Source: CAVVSD01 sp963837655 (GTDB lineage Bacteria > Actinomycetota > Thermoleophilia > Solirubrobacterales > Solirubrobacteraceae). From it: 64,000 nucleotides of DNA. The position numbers and the translations under genes were made by a program. How positions within the stretch are numbered: the stretch's first letter is position 1; each line of letters opens with the position of its first letter. Below, piece after piece: positions 24,815 through 32,353 of the stretch. The notes under the pieces were generated by a model, which saw nothing but the letters and a program-made list of their open reading frames with translations, did no database searches and was not told the DNA's origin. Location of the stretch: the NCBI GenBank assembly GCA_963837655.1, contig CAWIOK010000023.1:62001-126000 (forward strand), written 5' to 3'.

Positions 24815-26332
24815 ATGACGGCACCCCGCATCGTCGGCGTCGTCGGCGCCGGCACGATGGGGGCGGGGATCGCCCAGCTCGCCGCCGGGTCGGGCATCGA
24901 GACGGTCCTCCACGATCCTGTCCCCGAGGCACTGGAACGCGGGGTCTCCAGGATCGAGCAGGCATGGGAGAAGCGCCCGGTGCAGGGCGCGCGCGAGCGC
25001 CTGCGACCGGCCGCGGCGCTCGAGGAGCTCGAGGGTTGCGACCTCATCATCGAGGCCGCGCCCGAGCGGCTGGAGCTCAAGGGCGAGCTGCTGCGCGAGC
25101 TGGCGGCTCGGACCGACGCGGTGCTGGCCACGAACACGTCGTCGCTGCCGGTGACCGCGGTCGGCGCGGCGTCGGGCTCTCCGGGGCGGGTCGTCGGGAT
25201 GCACTTCTTCAACCCACCACCCGTGATGCGACTCGTCGAGGTGGTCGCCGGCGTCGACACCGCGCCCGAGGCGGTCGCGGTGGCCCGCGCGGCCGCCGAG
25301 GCGATGGGCCGGCGGGTGGTCGAGGCGGCGGACGGCATCGGCTTCCTCGTGAACCGCTGCAACCGGCCGTTCGCGTTGGAGGCACTGCGCCTCGTGCACG
25401 AGGGGCTCGCGACGCCCGAGCAGATCGACAGGATCTGCCGGCTCGGCGGCGGCTTCCGGATGGGCCCGTTCGAGCTCATGGACCTCGTCGGCATCGACGT
25501 GGGACTGGAGATCTCGTGCTCGTTCTTCGAGCAGAGCTTCCACGAGCCGCGCTGGCGCCCGTCGCCGCTGCAGCGGCGGATGGTCGACGCCGGTCACCTC
25601 GGCCGCAAGTCCGGCCGAGGCTGGTACGCGTATCCCGGCGGGCGGCCGGCACCGCGGGAGGAGGAGGTCGCGCCGGAGCCCGGTGGCGGCGACGGGCTCA
25701 TCGTCGTCGCCGGCGATCTGCCGGTGGCGACCGAGCTCGCCGAGCTCGCGTTGCTGGCGGGTTGGGACGTCGCCACGCCCGAGGAGGCCGGGGGCGAGGT
25801 GCCGTTCATCGCGATCGACGCCGGCGGCGGGGAGGACGCGCCGCTGCAGGGCGCGCCGCGGCTGCTGCTGTGCGCCGAGGGCTCGCTCGCCGCGCAGGAG
25901 CTCGGCGGCCCCGCGGTCGGCTTCTCCGCGGTCCCGCCACTGCGCGCCGGCGGGCTGCTGGAGCTGACGCGCAGCGCCGGCTCGTCGGAGGCGGCGGTGG
26001 CTGCCGCGGAGCGCTTCGCGCGCACGCTGGGGATGCACGTGGCGTGGGTCGGCGACGCGCCGGGCCTCGTCCTGGCGCGGATCGTCGCGTCGCTCGTGAA
26101 CGAGGCCGCGTTCGCCATCGCCGAGGGCGTCGGCGCCGCCGAGGACGTCGACGAGGGCATGGTCCACGGCCTCAACCACCCGCGCGGACCGCTCGCATGG
26201 GCCGACGCGATGGGGATCGAGCATGTCGTGCGCGTCATCGACGGCCTGGCCGAGGGCACGGGGACCGACAGGTACGGCCTGGCCCCGCTGCTCGGCCGCA
26301 TGCTCCACGAGGACGCGACCTTCCACGGCTGA
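24815..26332 (+). CDS. 3-hydroxyacyl-CoA dehydrogenase (two C-terminal domains)
   Basis: The 505-residue protein has an NAD-binding VGVVGAGTMGAGIAQLAA motif at the N-terminus, ATNTSSLPVTAV and VGMHFFNPPPVMRLVEVV (catalytic His region), a first 3HCDH C-terminal domain (DGIGFLVNRCNRPFALEALRLVHEG) and a second one near the end (DAPGLVLARIVASLVNEAAFAIAEGVG, GLNHPRGPLAWADAMG). This layout is that of PaaH/PaaC-type enzymes, which oxidise 3-hydroxyacyl-CoA in beta-oxidation or phenylacetate breakdown. No other catabolic genes adjoin it. Confidence 0.9.
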   Translation: MTAPRIVGVVGAGTMGAGIAQLAAGSGIETVLHDPVPEALERGVSRIEQAWEKRPVQGARERLRPAAALEELEGCDLIIEAAPERLELKGELLRELAARTDAVLATNTSSLPVTAVGAASGSPGRVVGMHFFNPPPVMRLVEVVAGVDTAPEAVAVARAAAEAMGRRVVEAADGIGFLVNRCNRPFALEALRLVHEGLATPEQIDRICRLGGGFRMGPFELMDLVGIDVGLEISCSFFEQSFHEPRWRPSPLQRRMVDAGHLGRKSGRGWYAYPGGRPAPREEEVAPEPGGGDGLIVVAGDLPVATELAELALLAGWDVATPEEAGGEVPFIAIDAGGGEDAPLQGAPRLLLCAEGSLAAQELGGPAVGFSAVPPLRAGGLLELTRSAGSSEAAVAAAERFARTLGMHVAWVGDAPGLVLARIVASLVNEAAFAIAEGVGAAEDVDEGMVHGLNHPRGPLAWADAMGIEHVVRVIDGLAEGTGTDRYGLAPLLGRMLHEDATFHG

Positions 26333-26367
26333 CCTCACGTTCCGGGTCTCCCCGACGTTCGCCTGAC

Positions 26368-26826
26368 ATGACCCCGCCGCCCTTCCAGCGACTGCTCGAC
26401 GCCTACGCGGGCGACGTGCTGCGCTTCCTCGTCGGCGCGGTCGGAGGCGAGGACGCCGACGACGCGTTCCAGGAGACGTTCCTGAGCGCGCTTCGGGCCT
26501 ATCCCCGGCTCACGCACGAGGACAACCTGCGCGCGTGGGTGTTCACCATCGCGCACCGCAAGGCGACGGACGTCCATCGCGCTCGTGCCCGCAGACCGGT
26601 GCCCGTCGGCGCCGTCGAGGACCGCCCGGCGCCCGAGCAGCCTGGCGTGTCGGACTGGGAGCTCGTCCGCGCCCTGCCGCCCCGCCAGCGAGCGGTGCTG
26701 ACGCTGCGCTACGCAGCGGACCTGCCGCACCGCGACATCGCCGCTGTCCTGGGTTGCAGCGAGGACGCGTCCCGCCGCGCCGCCGCCGACGGACTGAAGA
26801 CCCTTCGCAAGGAGCTCGTCCCATGA
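26368..26826 (+). CDS. ECF-type RNA polymerase sigma factor
   Basis: The 152-residue protein has sigma region 2 (FQRLLDAYAGDVLRFLVGAVGGEDADDAFQETFLSALRAYP, NLRAWVFTIAHRKATDVHRA) and region 4 (ELVRALPPRQRAVLTLRYAADLPHRDIAAVLGCSEDASRRAAADGLKTLRKEL). No anti-sigma factor gene adjoins it; its stop overlaps the start of the alkyltransferase gene (ATGA). The coupling suggests a response to DNA alkylation or a related stress, but that is inference. Confidence 0.85.
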   Translation: MTPPPFQRLLDAYAGDVLRFLVGAVGGEDADDAFQETFLSALRAYPRLTHEDNLRAWVFTIAHRKATDVHRARARRPVPVGAVEDRPAPEQPGVSDWELVRALPPRQRAVLTLRYAADLPHRDIAAVLGCSEDASRRAAADGLKTLRKELVP

Positions 26827-27410
26827 CCCCTCTCACGCCCCCCACCGCCGATCCGTCGGCCTCGCTCGCCCGCTTCGCCGCGACGGCGCCGGCCGACGTC
26901 TCCTACGCGTTCGTCGACTCGCCGGTCGGGACGATGATCGCTGCCCGCACGGAACGCGGCCTCGCGTGCCTCGCCTACCAGGACCTGCGCGGCGGCGCCG
27001 ACCCGCTGCTGGAGCGCCTCGCGGCCGAGATCTCCCCGCGCGTCCTGCACGCGCCCGCGAAGCTCGATCCGGTGCGCCGCGAGCTCGACGAGTACTTCGC
27101 CGGCACGCGCACGGCCTTCGACCTCGAGCTGGACTTCGCGCTGGCCAAGCCGTTCGCGCGCAGGATCCTCGCCGTCACGGCGCAGATCCCGTTCGGCGCG
27201 ACGAGCACGTACGGCGAGGTCGCCGCCGGCGCCGGGTCACCCGGCGCGGCACGTGCCGCCGGCGGCGCGCTGGGGTCCAACCCGATCCCGATCGTCGTCC
27301 CCTGCCATCGCGTGCTGGCGCGCGACGGGACGCTGCACGGCTACACGGGCGGGCTGCACCGCAAGCAGCTGCTGCTCGAGCTGGAGGGCGTGCTCACCCA
27401 GGGCATGTGA
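26823..27410 (+). CDS. ogt: Methylated-DNA-protein-cysteine methyltransferase
   Basis: The 195-residue protein has the active-site motif IPIVVPCHRVLARDG near residue 160, preceded by the helix-turn-helix region IPFGATSTYGEVAAGAGSPGAARAAGGALGSNP and followed by YTGGLHRKQLLLELEG. It transfers alkyl groups from O6-alkylguanine in DNA to its own Cys. It is translationally coupled to the ECF sigma gene upstream. The N-terminal 25 residues are Ala/Pro-rich and not conserved in the family. Confidence 0.93.
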   Translation: MTPLTPPTADPSASLARFAATAPADVSYAFVDSPVGTMIAARTERGLACLAYQDLRGGADPLLERLAAEISPRVLHAPAKLDPVRRELDEYFAGTRTAFDLELDFALAKPFARRILAVTAQIPFGATSTYGEVAAGAGSPGAARAAGGALGSNPIPIVVPCHRVLARDGTLHGYTGGLHRKQLLLELEGVLTQGM

Positions 27411-27464
27411 CTGATCGCACGCTTCGTAACGCCCGCACAACGGTCCGTTCGCCGGTGCGGCCCG

Positions 27465-27470
27465 TACCCT
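27465..27470 (+). promoter_or_regulatory. Candidate -10 box, leaderless
   Basis: TACCCT ends 6 nt before the ATG at 27477, and no ribosome site is present. Confidence 0.5.
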
Positions 27471-27476
27471 CGATAC

Positions 27477-27752
27477 ATGACCCCGAACGCGGATCGCGCC
27501 CTGGCTTATGGCCGCGTCGTGAAGACGCTGGAAGACCTGGGCCCGACGAAGCTCCTCCCCGACGAGCAGGAGACCATCCGCAGCGCCGCGGATGCCCTGC
27601 TGTTCGAGGAGGACGGATACGAGGCACTGACGGAGGTCGAGGATCTCGCTGAGCGCCTCGTCGAAGCCGACCGGTGGACGTCGGAGCGTGCGCGCGCGCT
27701 CGTCGACGACGTCGCCGCCTGCGGGCCGCTCACCGGCGCCCGAGAGCACTAG
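27477..27752 (+). CDS. Small acidic protein of unknown function
   Basis: The 91-residue product is helical and acidic (YGRVVKTLEDLGPTKLLPDEQETIRSAADALLFEEDGYEALTEVEDLAERLVEADRW) and has no signal peptide, membrane segment or metal-binding motif. I do not recognise the family. Codon use is like that of its neighbours and its own promoter box and terminator support a real single-gene unit. Confidence 0.65.
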   Translation: MTPNADRALAYGRVVKTLEDLGPTKLLPDEQETIRSAADALLFEEDGYEALTEVEDLAERLVEADRWTSERARALVDDVAACGPLTGAREH

Positions 27753-27770
27753 AACAGGACCGCATCACGT

Positions 27771-27799
27771 GGAGGGTCGGGGGGCGTCCCCGGCCCTCC
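27771..27799. terminator. Bidirectional terminator hairpin
   Basis: GGAGGGTCGGGG and CCCCGGCCCTCC form a 12-bp stem with one T-G wobble and a five-base loop. It lies between two convergent genes. Confidence 0.75.
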
Positions 27800-27818
27800 T
27801 CGTGCGTTCCGGGCCGAC

Positions 27819-28847
27819 CTACTGGTTGGACAGCGGCGCGTACTGCGCCTCGGCCAGGTCTACCTCGGGCAGCGGGTGTGCCGGGTGGACCTGCGGCGTG
27901 TCGCGGAGGTACCACTCCGCGTCGAGCGCCGACTGACAGCCGGAGCCCGCAGCCGTGATGGCCTGACGGTACGTCTTGTCGACGAGGTCGCCGGCGGCGA
28001 AGACGCCGGGCCGGTTGGTCCGCGTCGACGGCGCGTCCGTCTTCACGTAGCCCTCGTCGTCGGTCTCCACCAGGTCCTGGACGATCTCCGACTGCGGCTC
28101 GTGGCCGATCGCGATGAACGCCGCGGTGCCCTCGAGGACGCGCTCCTCGCCGGTCTCGGTGTTGCGCAGCCGCGCGAACGGGAGGTCGTGGCCCTCGCCC
28201 GGCGGCAGGAACTCCTCGACGACGTAGGGCGTCAGCAGCTCGAGGTTCTCGGTCGCCACCGCGCGGTCGAGCATGATCTTCGACGCGCGGAACTCGTCGC
28301 GTCGGTGCACCACACTGACCTTGGAGCCGAACTTCGCGAGGAAGATCGCCTCCTCCATCGCGCTGTCGCCGCCACCGACCACGATGATCGGGCGGTCCTT
28401 GAAGAACGCTGCGTCACAGGTCGCGCAGTAGGAGATCCCGCGACCGCTCAGCTCCTCCTCGCCCGGGACGCCCAGCTTCTTGTGCTCGGCCCCCATCGCG
28501 AGGATGACGGTGCGCGTGCGGTGCGGCTCGTCGCCGACCCACACGGTGTGGAGGTCACCGGGCTTCTCGCCCATGTCGATCTTCGTCGCGAGGTCGGTGA
28601 TGAACCGCGTGCCGAAGCGCTCGGCCTGGTCGCGCATCTGCTGCATGAGCGCGGGCCCCATGATCCCGGTGGAGAACCCGGGGTAGTTCTCGACGTCCGT
28701 CGTCTGCTGGAGCAGGCCGCCCCAGATGAAGCCCTCGATGAGGAGCGGCTGGAGGTTCGCGCGCGACGTGTAGAGCGCTGCGGTGTATCCCGCCGGGCCG
28801 CTGCCGACGATGACGACGTCTTCGATGCGTTCGGTCTCGGTGGTCAC
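27819..28847 (-). CDS. trxB: Thioredoxin reductase
   Basis: The 342-residue flavoprotein has the FAD motif VVIVGSGPAGYTAALYTSRA, the redox-active CATC motif (YCATCDAAFF) near residue 140, an NADPH motif IVVGGGDSAMEEAIFLAKFG and the closing FAD motif GVFAAGDLVDKTYRQAITAAGSGCQSAL. It uses NADPH to reduce thioredoxin. The C-terminus is about 25 residues longer than in short homologues. The start codon is GTG, 7 nt after a TATACT box. The thioredoxin gene is not adjacent. Confidence 0.95.
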   Translation of the reverse strand: MTTETERIEDVVIVGSGPAGYTAALYTSRANLQPLLIEGFIWGGLLQQTTDVENYPGFSTGIMGPALMQQMRDQAERFGTRFITDLATKIDMGEKPGDLHTVWVGDEPHRTRTVILAMGAEHKKLGVPGEEELSGRGISYCATCDAAFFKDRPIIVVGGGDSAMEEAIFLAKFGSKVSVVHRRDEFRASKIMLDRAVATENLELLTPYVVEEFLPPGEGHDLPFARLRNTETGEERVLEGTAAFIAIGHEPQSEIVQDLVETDDEGYVKTDAPSTRTNRPGVFAAGDLVDKTYRQAITAAGSGCQSALDAEWYLRDTPQVHPAHPLPEVDLAEAQYAPLSNQ

Positions 28848-28854
28848 TTCAGAA

Positions 28855-28860
28855 AGTATA
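28855..28860 (-). promoter_or_regulatory. Candidate -10 box of trxB (leaderless)
   Basis: TATACT is nearly a perfect -10 box and is followed by 7 nt and then the GTG start, the clearest leaderless signal in the window. Confidence 0.6.
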
Positions 28861-28874
28861 GCGCTTTGGCGCGG

Positions 28875-29996
28875 TCAGCTCCCGGCAGGAGCGAGGTCGC
28901 GCTCCTGCCGCTCGACGGCCCAGCCGCGGACCGTCTTGCGCAGCTGGAAGTAGGCGATCGCACCAGGGATGGTAGGCAGCCAGAACGCGAACGCGCGGTA
29001 CACGAGGACCGCGACCGTCGCGAGGCCGAAGTCCACGCCGAAGGCCGTGAACGCCCCGATCATCGCCCCGTCCACGCCGCCGATCCCGCCGGGGAGCGGC
29101 AGCAGGTTGCCGAGCATCCCGACCCAGAAGCCCATCGCGACGACCCAGATCGACGGGGCGTGGCCGAACGCGTGGAACGACGCCCACAGTGTGCCGATGT
29201 TGCAGCCCCAGAACCCCAGGGCGCCCGCGAGCGACGGGTCGTTGCGGCGGACATGCGCCACCGCGGAGTGCATGCCGGCGGAGAAGGCAGCGGGCAGGTT
29301 CGCGAGGCGCTGGGCGATGCGGGCAAGGCGCCCGCCCTGCTCGACGAAGCGATCGAGGCGGCGCTGCAGGTCGGTGGGCACCCATGAGAGCGCGCCGGCG
29401 ATGAGCATCGCCGCGGCGCCGAAGATGGCGGGAACCACCGTGACGGCGAACGGAGCCGACCCCGGGAGGATCCCGGTGCGCAGGCCGACCCCGAGCACCA
29501 CGAGCGATGAGGTGTAGATCCCGTACTGCAGGATGAGGAACGCAAGCGTCTGGTCGGCGACCTCGCGCCGCGGCATCCCCGCGCGACGCAGCGCCCAGGC
29601 GGTGAGCGCGATCCCGCCGACGCCGCCGGCCCCGAAGATCCGCGTCGCCGCGAGGCTGGCCATCGTGATCTGGTAGCTGGCGCGCAGGTCGATGGGCGAG
29701 CCCGGCCGGACGAACACGGCGTTGAACAGGACCACGTAGCCGGCGAAGGAGCCGATCGTCATGAGCAGTGCGACGAACAGCCACACCGGGTCGCCGCCAC
29801 CCTCGATCCGCTGCCACGTGTCCTCGAGCCCCGCGATCTGCGGCAGGACGTAGTAGAGGAACGCGAGCGTGGCGACCACGAAGATCAGGAACAGGACGAC
29901 GTGGCGGCGGGTGAACTCGAGCCGCGGCGCCTCCTCCTCGAGGTCGCGCTTGGCCTGCTGATCCGGATGCTCCGGATGGCTGTCTGTCGAGCTCAT
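28875..29996 (-). CDS. Integral membrane protein, lysylphosphatidylglycerol synthase/UPF0104 flippase type
   Basis: The 373-residue protein begins with a charged 30-residue cytosolic tail, then about eight membrane helices (RHVVLFLIFVVATLAFLYYVLPQIAG, SLVVLGVGLRTGILPG, WVVAMGFWVGMLGNLLPLPGGIGGVDGAMIGAFTAFG). The LPLPGGIGGVDGAMIG segment is characteristic of the UPF0104/LPG-synthase membrane domain, which flips lipids. There is no soluble aminoacyl-transfer domain. The gene lies 27 bp upstream of trxB, but trxB has its own promoter. Confidence 0.83.
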   Translation of the reverse strand: MSSTDSHPEHPDQQAKRDLEEEAPRLEFTRRHVVLFLIFVVATLAFLYYVLPQIAGLEDTWQRIEGGGDPVWLFVALLMTIGSFAGYVVLFNAVFVRPGSPIDLRASYQITMASLAATRIFGAGGVGGIALTAWALRRAGMPRREVADQTLAFLILQYGIYTSSLVVLGVGLRTGILPGSAPFAVTVVPAIFGAAAMLIAGALSWVPTDLQRRLDRFVEQGGRLARIAQRLANLPAAFSAGMHSAVAHVRRNDPSLAGALGFWGCNIGTLWASFHAFGHAPSIWVVAMGFWVGMLGNLLPLPGGIGGVDGAMIGAFTAFGVDFGLATVAVLVYRAFAFWLPTIPGAIAYFQLRKTVRGWAVERQERDLAPAGS

Positions 29997-30011
29997 CCCT
30001 GTCAGGGTTCC

Positions 30012-30635
30012 CTACAGGCCCCGGCGCAATGCTGCGGACCGCGCGGCGCGGATGCCCTCGTCGACGATGTGCGCCAGCACGAAGAGATCCGCGGTCTCAT
30101 TCGACGCGAGCCGCAGACGCACCTGCTCGAGCAGCTCGGCCTCGGTCAGCGTTGCGAGCGTGCGCCCGCGCGCGTGGACATCGGCGAGCGCGACCGGAGC
30201 GCCGTCCAGGCGCAGCGCACCGTGGCGCGACACGTACGCCTGCGCGGGCGGGTGCGCCGCGCGCACGTAGTTGGGCTCCGTCGCATCGAGCGCGTCGATC
30301 GCGCCCGCCGGCACCGCCAATAGCCACGCGTCCACCTCGGTCCCCGCCGCGGGGACCAGCGTCGCCGGGATCGCGCCGTGCAGGGAGACGTGCGCCGAGT
30401 AGACGACGTCGGTGTCGGCGAGCACGACGCGCGCCGCCAGGACCGCGGCCGCGGCCCGCTCGCCGAGCTTGCGGCGCAGGACGTCGGGCGACGCGTTGGA
30501 GCCGTACGCGACGACGCCGGTCGCGCCGGCCGCGATCGCAGCGTCGACGTCGCCGGCCGGGGCAGGCTCGGGCGCGACCGCGTGCCACGGGTAGCCCCGG
30601 GCGCGAGCGACCGCGGCGATCTCCTCGGGGGTCAG
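30012..30635 (-). CDS. Gamma-glutamylcyclotransferase-like protein
   Basis: The roughly 207-residue protein contains GVVAYGSNASPDVLRRKLGE near residue 40, a YGSN motif typical of the cyclotransferase-like fold, and YSAHVSLHGAIPATLVPAAGTEVDAWLLAV, resembling the fold's second strand pair. Its exact reaction is unknown. The first 30 codons include no ATG, GTG or TTG. The reading frame joins the upstream amidotransferase gene through CTGA, so CTG at 30635 is the best start. Second of three such cases. Confidence 0.65.
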   Translation of the reverse strand: MTPEEIAAVARARGYPWHAVAPEPAPAGDVDAAIAAGATGVVAYGSNASPDVLRRKLGERAAAAVLAARVVLADTDVVYSAHVSLHGAIPATLVPAAGTEVDAWLLAVPAGAIDALDATEPNYVRAAHPPAQAYVSRHGALRLDGAPVALADVHARGRTLATLTEAELLEQVRLRLASNETADLFVLAHIVDEGIRAARSAALRRGL

Positions 30636-31360
30636 GCCGCGAGCGCGCGAGAGCGCGCCTCGTCGACGAGCGAGGCGATCACCACGCTGGCGGGATCCGC
30701 CTCGGGATGCCACTGCACGCCGAGCGCGTAGCGCGCACTGCCGAGCTCGATCGCCTCCGGCAGGTCGTCCACCGTCGCCCAGCCCGTGACCCGCAGGCCA
30801 TCCCCCACCCGGTCGACCGCCTGATGGTGGTGGGACTTCGTGGGCACGTGGACGCCGCCCGCCGCGCGCGCGGCGAGCGAGCCCGGGGTGAGGCGGACGT
30901 CGTGGTCGCCGAACGTGCCGGGGACGCGCCGGTGGTCCTCGTGGCCCAGCAGCTCCGGCACGTGCTGGTGCAGGGTGCCGCCGCGCGCCACGTTGATGAC
31001 CTGCATCCCGCGACAGACCCCGAGCACCGGCATGTCGCGCGCGATCGCAGCGCGCGCGAGGGAGAGCTCGAACGCGTCGCGAAGTCCGGCCTGGCTGGCC
31101 GACTGCGGGTGGGGCGCGGCTCCGTAGGTGCCGGGATCGAGATCGGCGCCGCCTGCGAGCAGCAGCGCGTCGAGGTGGTCGAGCGCCTCGTCCGGATGCT
31201 CTGTGAGGTAGGCGTCCGGTGGAAGGAGCGTCGCCACGCCGCCTGCATGCTGCACGGCCTCGATGTAGGTCATGCCGACGATGGCCGTCTCGGCCTCCCA
31301 GACTCGCGCCCACACTGCATGTTCGACCGGTGTCGGAATGCCTACGACGGGACGGGTCAC
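30632..31360 (-). CDS. Class I glutamine amidotransferase (PuuD/peptidase C26 type)
   Basis: The 242-residue protein has the nucleophile motif VLGVCRGMQVINVARGGTLHQ near residue 115, the early LLLAGGADLDPGTYG and the catalytic His in LGVQWHPEADP near residue 220. PuuD-like enzymes hydrolyse gamma-glutamyl amides such as gamma-glutamyl-GABA. The GTG at 31360 lies 7 nt after TACCTT. It is coupled to the gamma-glutamylcyclotransferase-like gene, so both may act on gamma-glutamyl compounds. Confidence 0.87.
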   Translation of the reverse strand: MTRPVVGIPTPVEHAVWARVWEAETAIVGMTYIEAVQHAGGVATLLPPDAYLTEHPDEALDHLDALLLAGGADLDPGTYGAAPHPQSASQAGLRDAFELSLARAAIARDMPVLGVCRGMQVINVARGGTLHQHVPELLGHEDHRRVPGTFGDHDVRLTPGSLAARAAGGVHVPTKSHHHQAVDRVGDGLRVTGWATVDDLPEAIELGSARYALGVQWHPEADPASVVIASLVDEARSRALAA

Positions 31361-31367
31361 GTGTCCG

Positions 31368-31373
31368 AAGGTA
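31368..31373 (-). promoter_or_regulatory. Candidate -10 box, leaderless
   Basis: TACCTT on the minus strand ends 7 nt before the GTG at 31360. Confidence 0.45.
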
Positions 31374-31420
31374 GCGACGTGGCGTCGCCGGACGTCATGA
31401 CGGGGGCGGGCATCACTAAC

Positions 31421-32335
31421 ATGCCTGGCCGCGCCATGGGTACCCCCCGACCCCACGCATTCCGCCGCCGCCTCGCCATCGCGATTCCGCTCGCGGTGGT
31501 GGGCATGCTCGTGCTCTCGAGCGCCGCCTCGGCAGGCCTGCTCGCGCCAGAGGCAGGCGGTTCCAAGAACGCCGACGCCATCCGGACGCTCTACTGGCTG
31601 GTCTTCGGCCTCGGCGTGATCATCTTCATCGGCGTCGAGGGCGTGCTGATCTACTCGCTCATCAAGTACCGGGCGCGCAAGGGCGCGGTCGCCGCCCAGA
31701 TCCACGGCAACACCCAGCTCGAGATCGGCTGGACGGTCGGCGCCGCGGTCATCCTCGTCTTCATCGCGATCTTCACGTTCGCGACGCTCCCCACGATCCG
31801 CAACCCGCCGAACTCCGACGCGGCGGCCGCCAGCACGGCGGGGATCACGAGCGGCGTCGCGACCGGGCAGAACCAGAAGCTCCCGCCCAACGGCAAGTCG
31901 CTGCAGATCAACGTCAACGGTCAGCAGTACGTCTGGCGCTACACGTACGCGGACGGCGACAACAACGCGCTGAACAACGTGTTCGCGTACGAGCAGATGG
32001 TCGTGCCCGTCGGCGTGACGGTGACGCTGTCGATCCGCTCCCAGGACGTCGCGCACTCCTGGTGGATCCCGCAGCTCGGTGGCAAGTTCGACGCCATCCC
32101 CACGCACACGAACTACACGTGGTTCAAGATCCCCGCCGACAAGGCCGGGACCACCTTCCGCGGGCAGTGCGCCGAGCTGTGCGGGCGCAACCACGCGAAC
32201 ATGATCGCGCAGGTCAAGGCGGTCACGCCGGCGCAGTTCGACGCCTGGCTCAACGCGAAGAAGGCGCAGATCAAGGTCGCCGACGACGCCGCCGCGGTGC
32301 AGCGCAAGCAGGTCGACGCAGGCCAGAACCCGTGA
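31421..32335 (+). CDS. ctaC: Cytochrome c oxidase subunit II (aa3 cluster)
   Basis: The 304-residue protein has a signal-like N-terminus (RRRLAIAIPLAVVGMLVLSSAASA), two membrane helices (IRTLYWLVFGLGVIIFIGVEG, GWTVGAAVILVFIAIFTFA) and a cupredoxin domain. Its CuA ligands are visible in QDVAHSWWIP and RGQCAELCGRNHANM near residue 247. It accepts electrons from cytochrome c at the outer face. It lacks a fused heme-c domain, unlike the second subunit II at 35989. ATG 31421 or 31436 could be the start. Confidence 0.9.
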   Translation: MPGRAMGTPRPHAFRRRLAIAIPLAVVGMLVLSSAASAGLLAPEAGGSKNADAIRTLYWLVFGLGVIIFIGVEGVLIYSLIKYRARKGAVAAQIHGNTQLEIGWTVGAAVILVFIAIFTFATLPTIRNPPNSDAAAASTAGITSGVATGQNQKLPPNGKSLQINVNGQQYVWRYTYADGDNNALNNVFAYEQMVVPVGVTVTLSIRSQDVAHSWWIPQLGGKFDAIPTHTNYTWFKIPADKAGTTFRGQCAELCGRNHANMIAQVKAVTPAQFDAWLNAKKAQIKVADDAAAVQRKQVDAGQNP

Positions 32336-32353
32336 AGGACCCACTGAGACCCC

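Noticed and set aside
30029..31420. Long N-terminal extension of the first ctaC frame
   Set aside because: The frame is open upstream only because it passes antisense through the amidotransferase and cyclotransferase-like genes; the signal peptide marks the true start.
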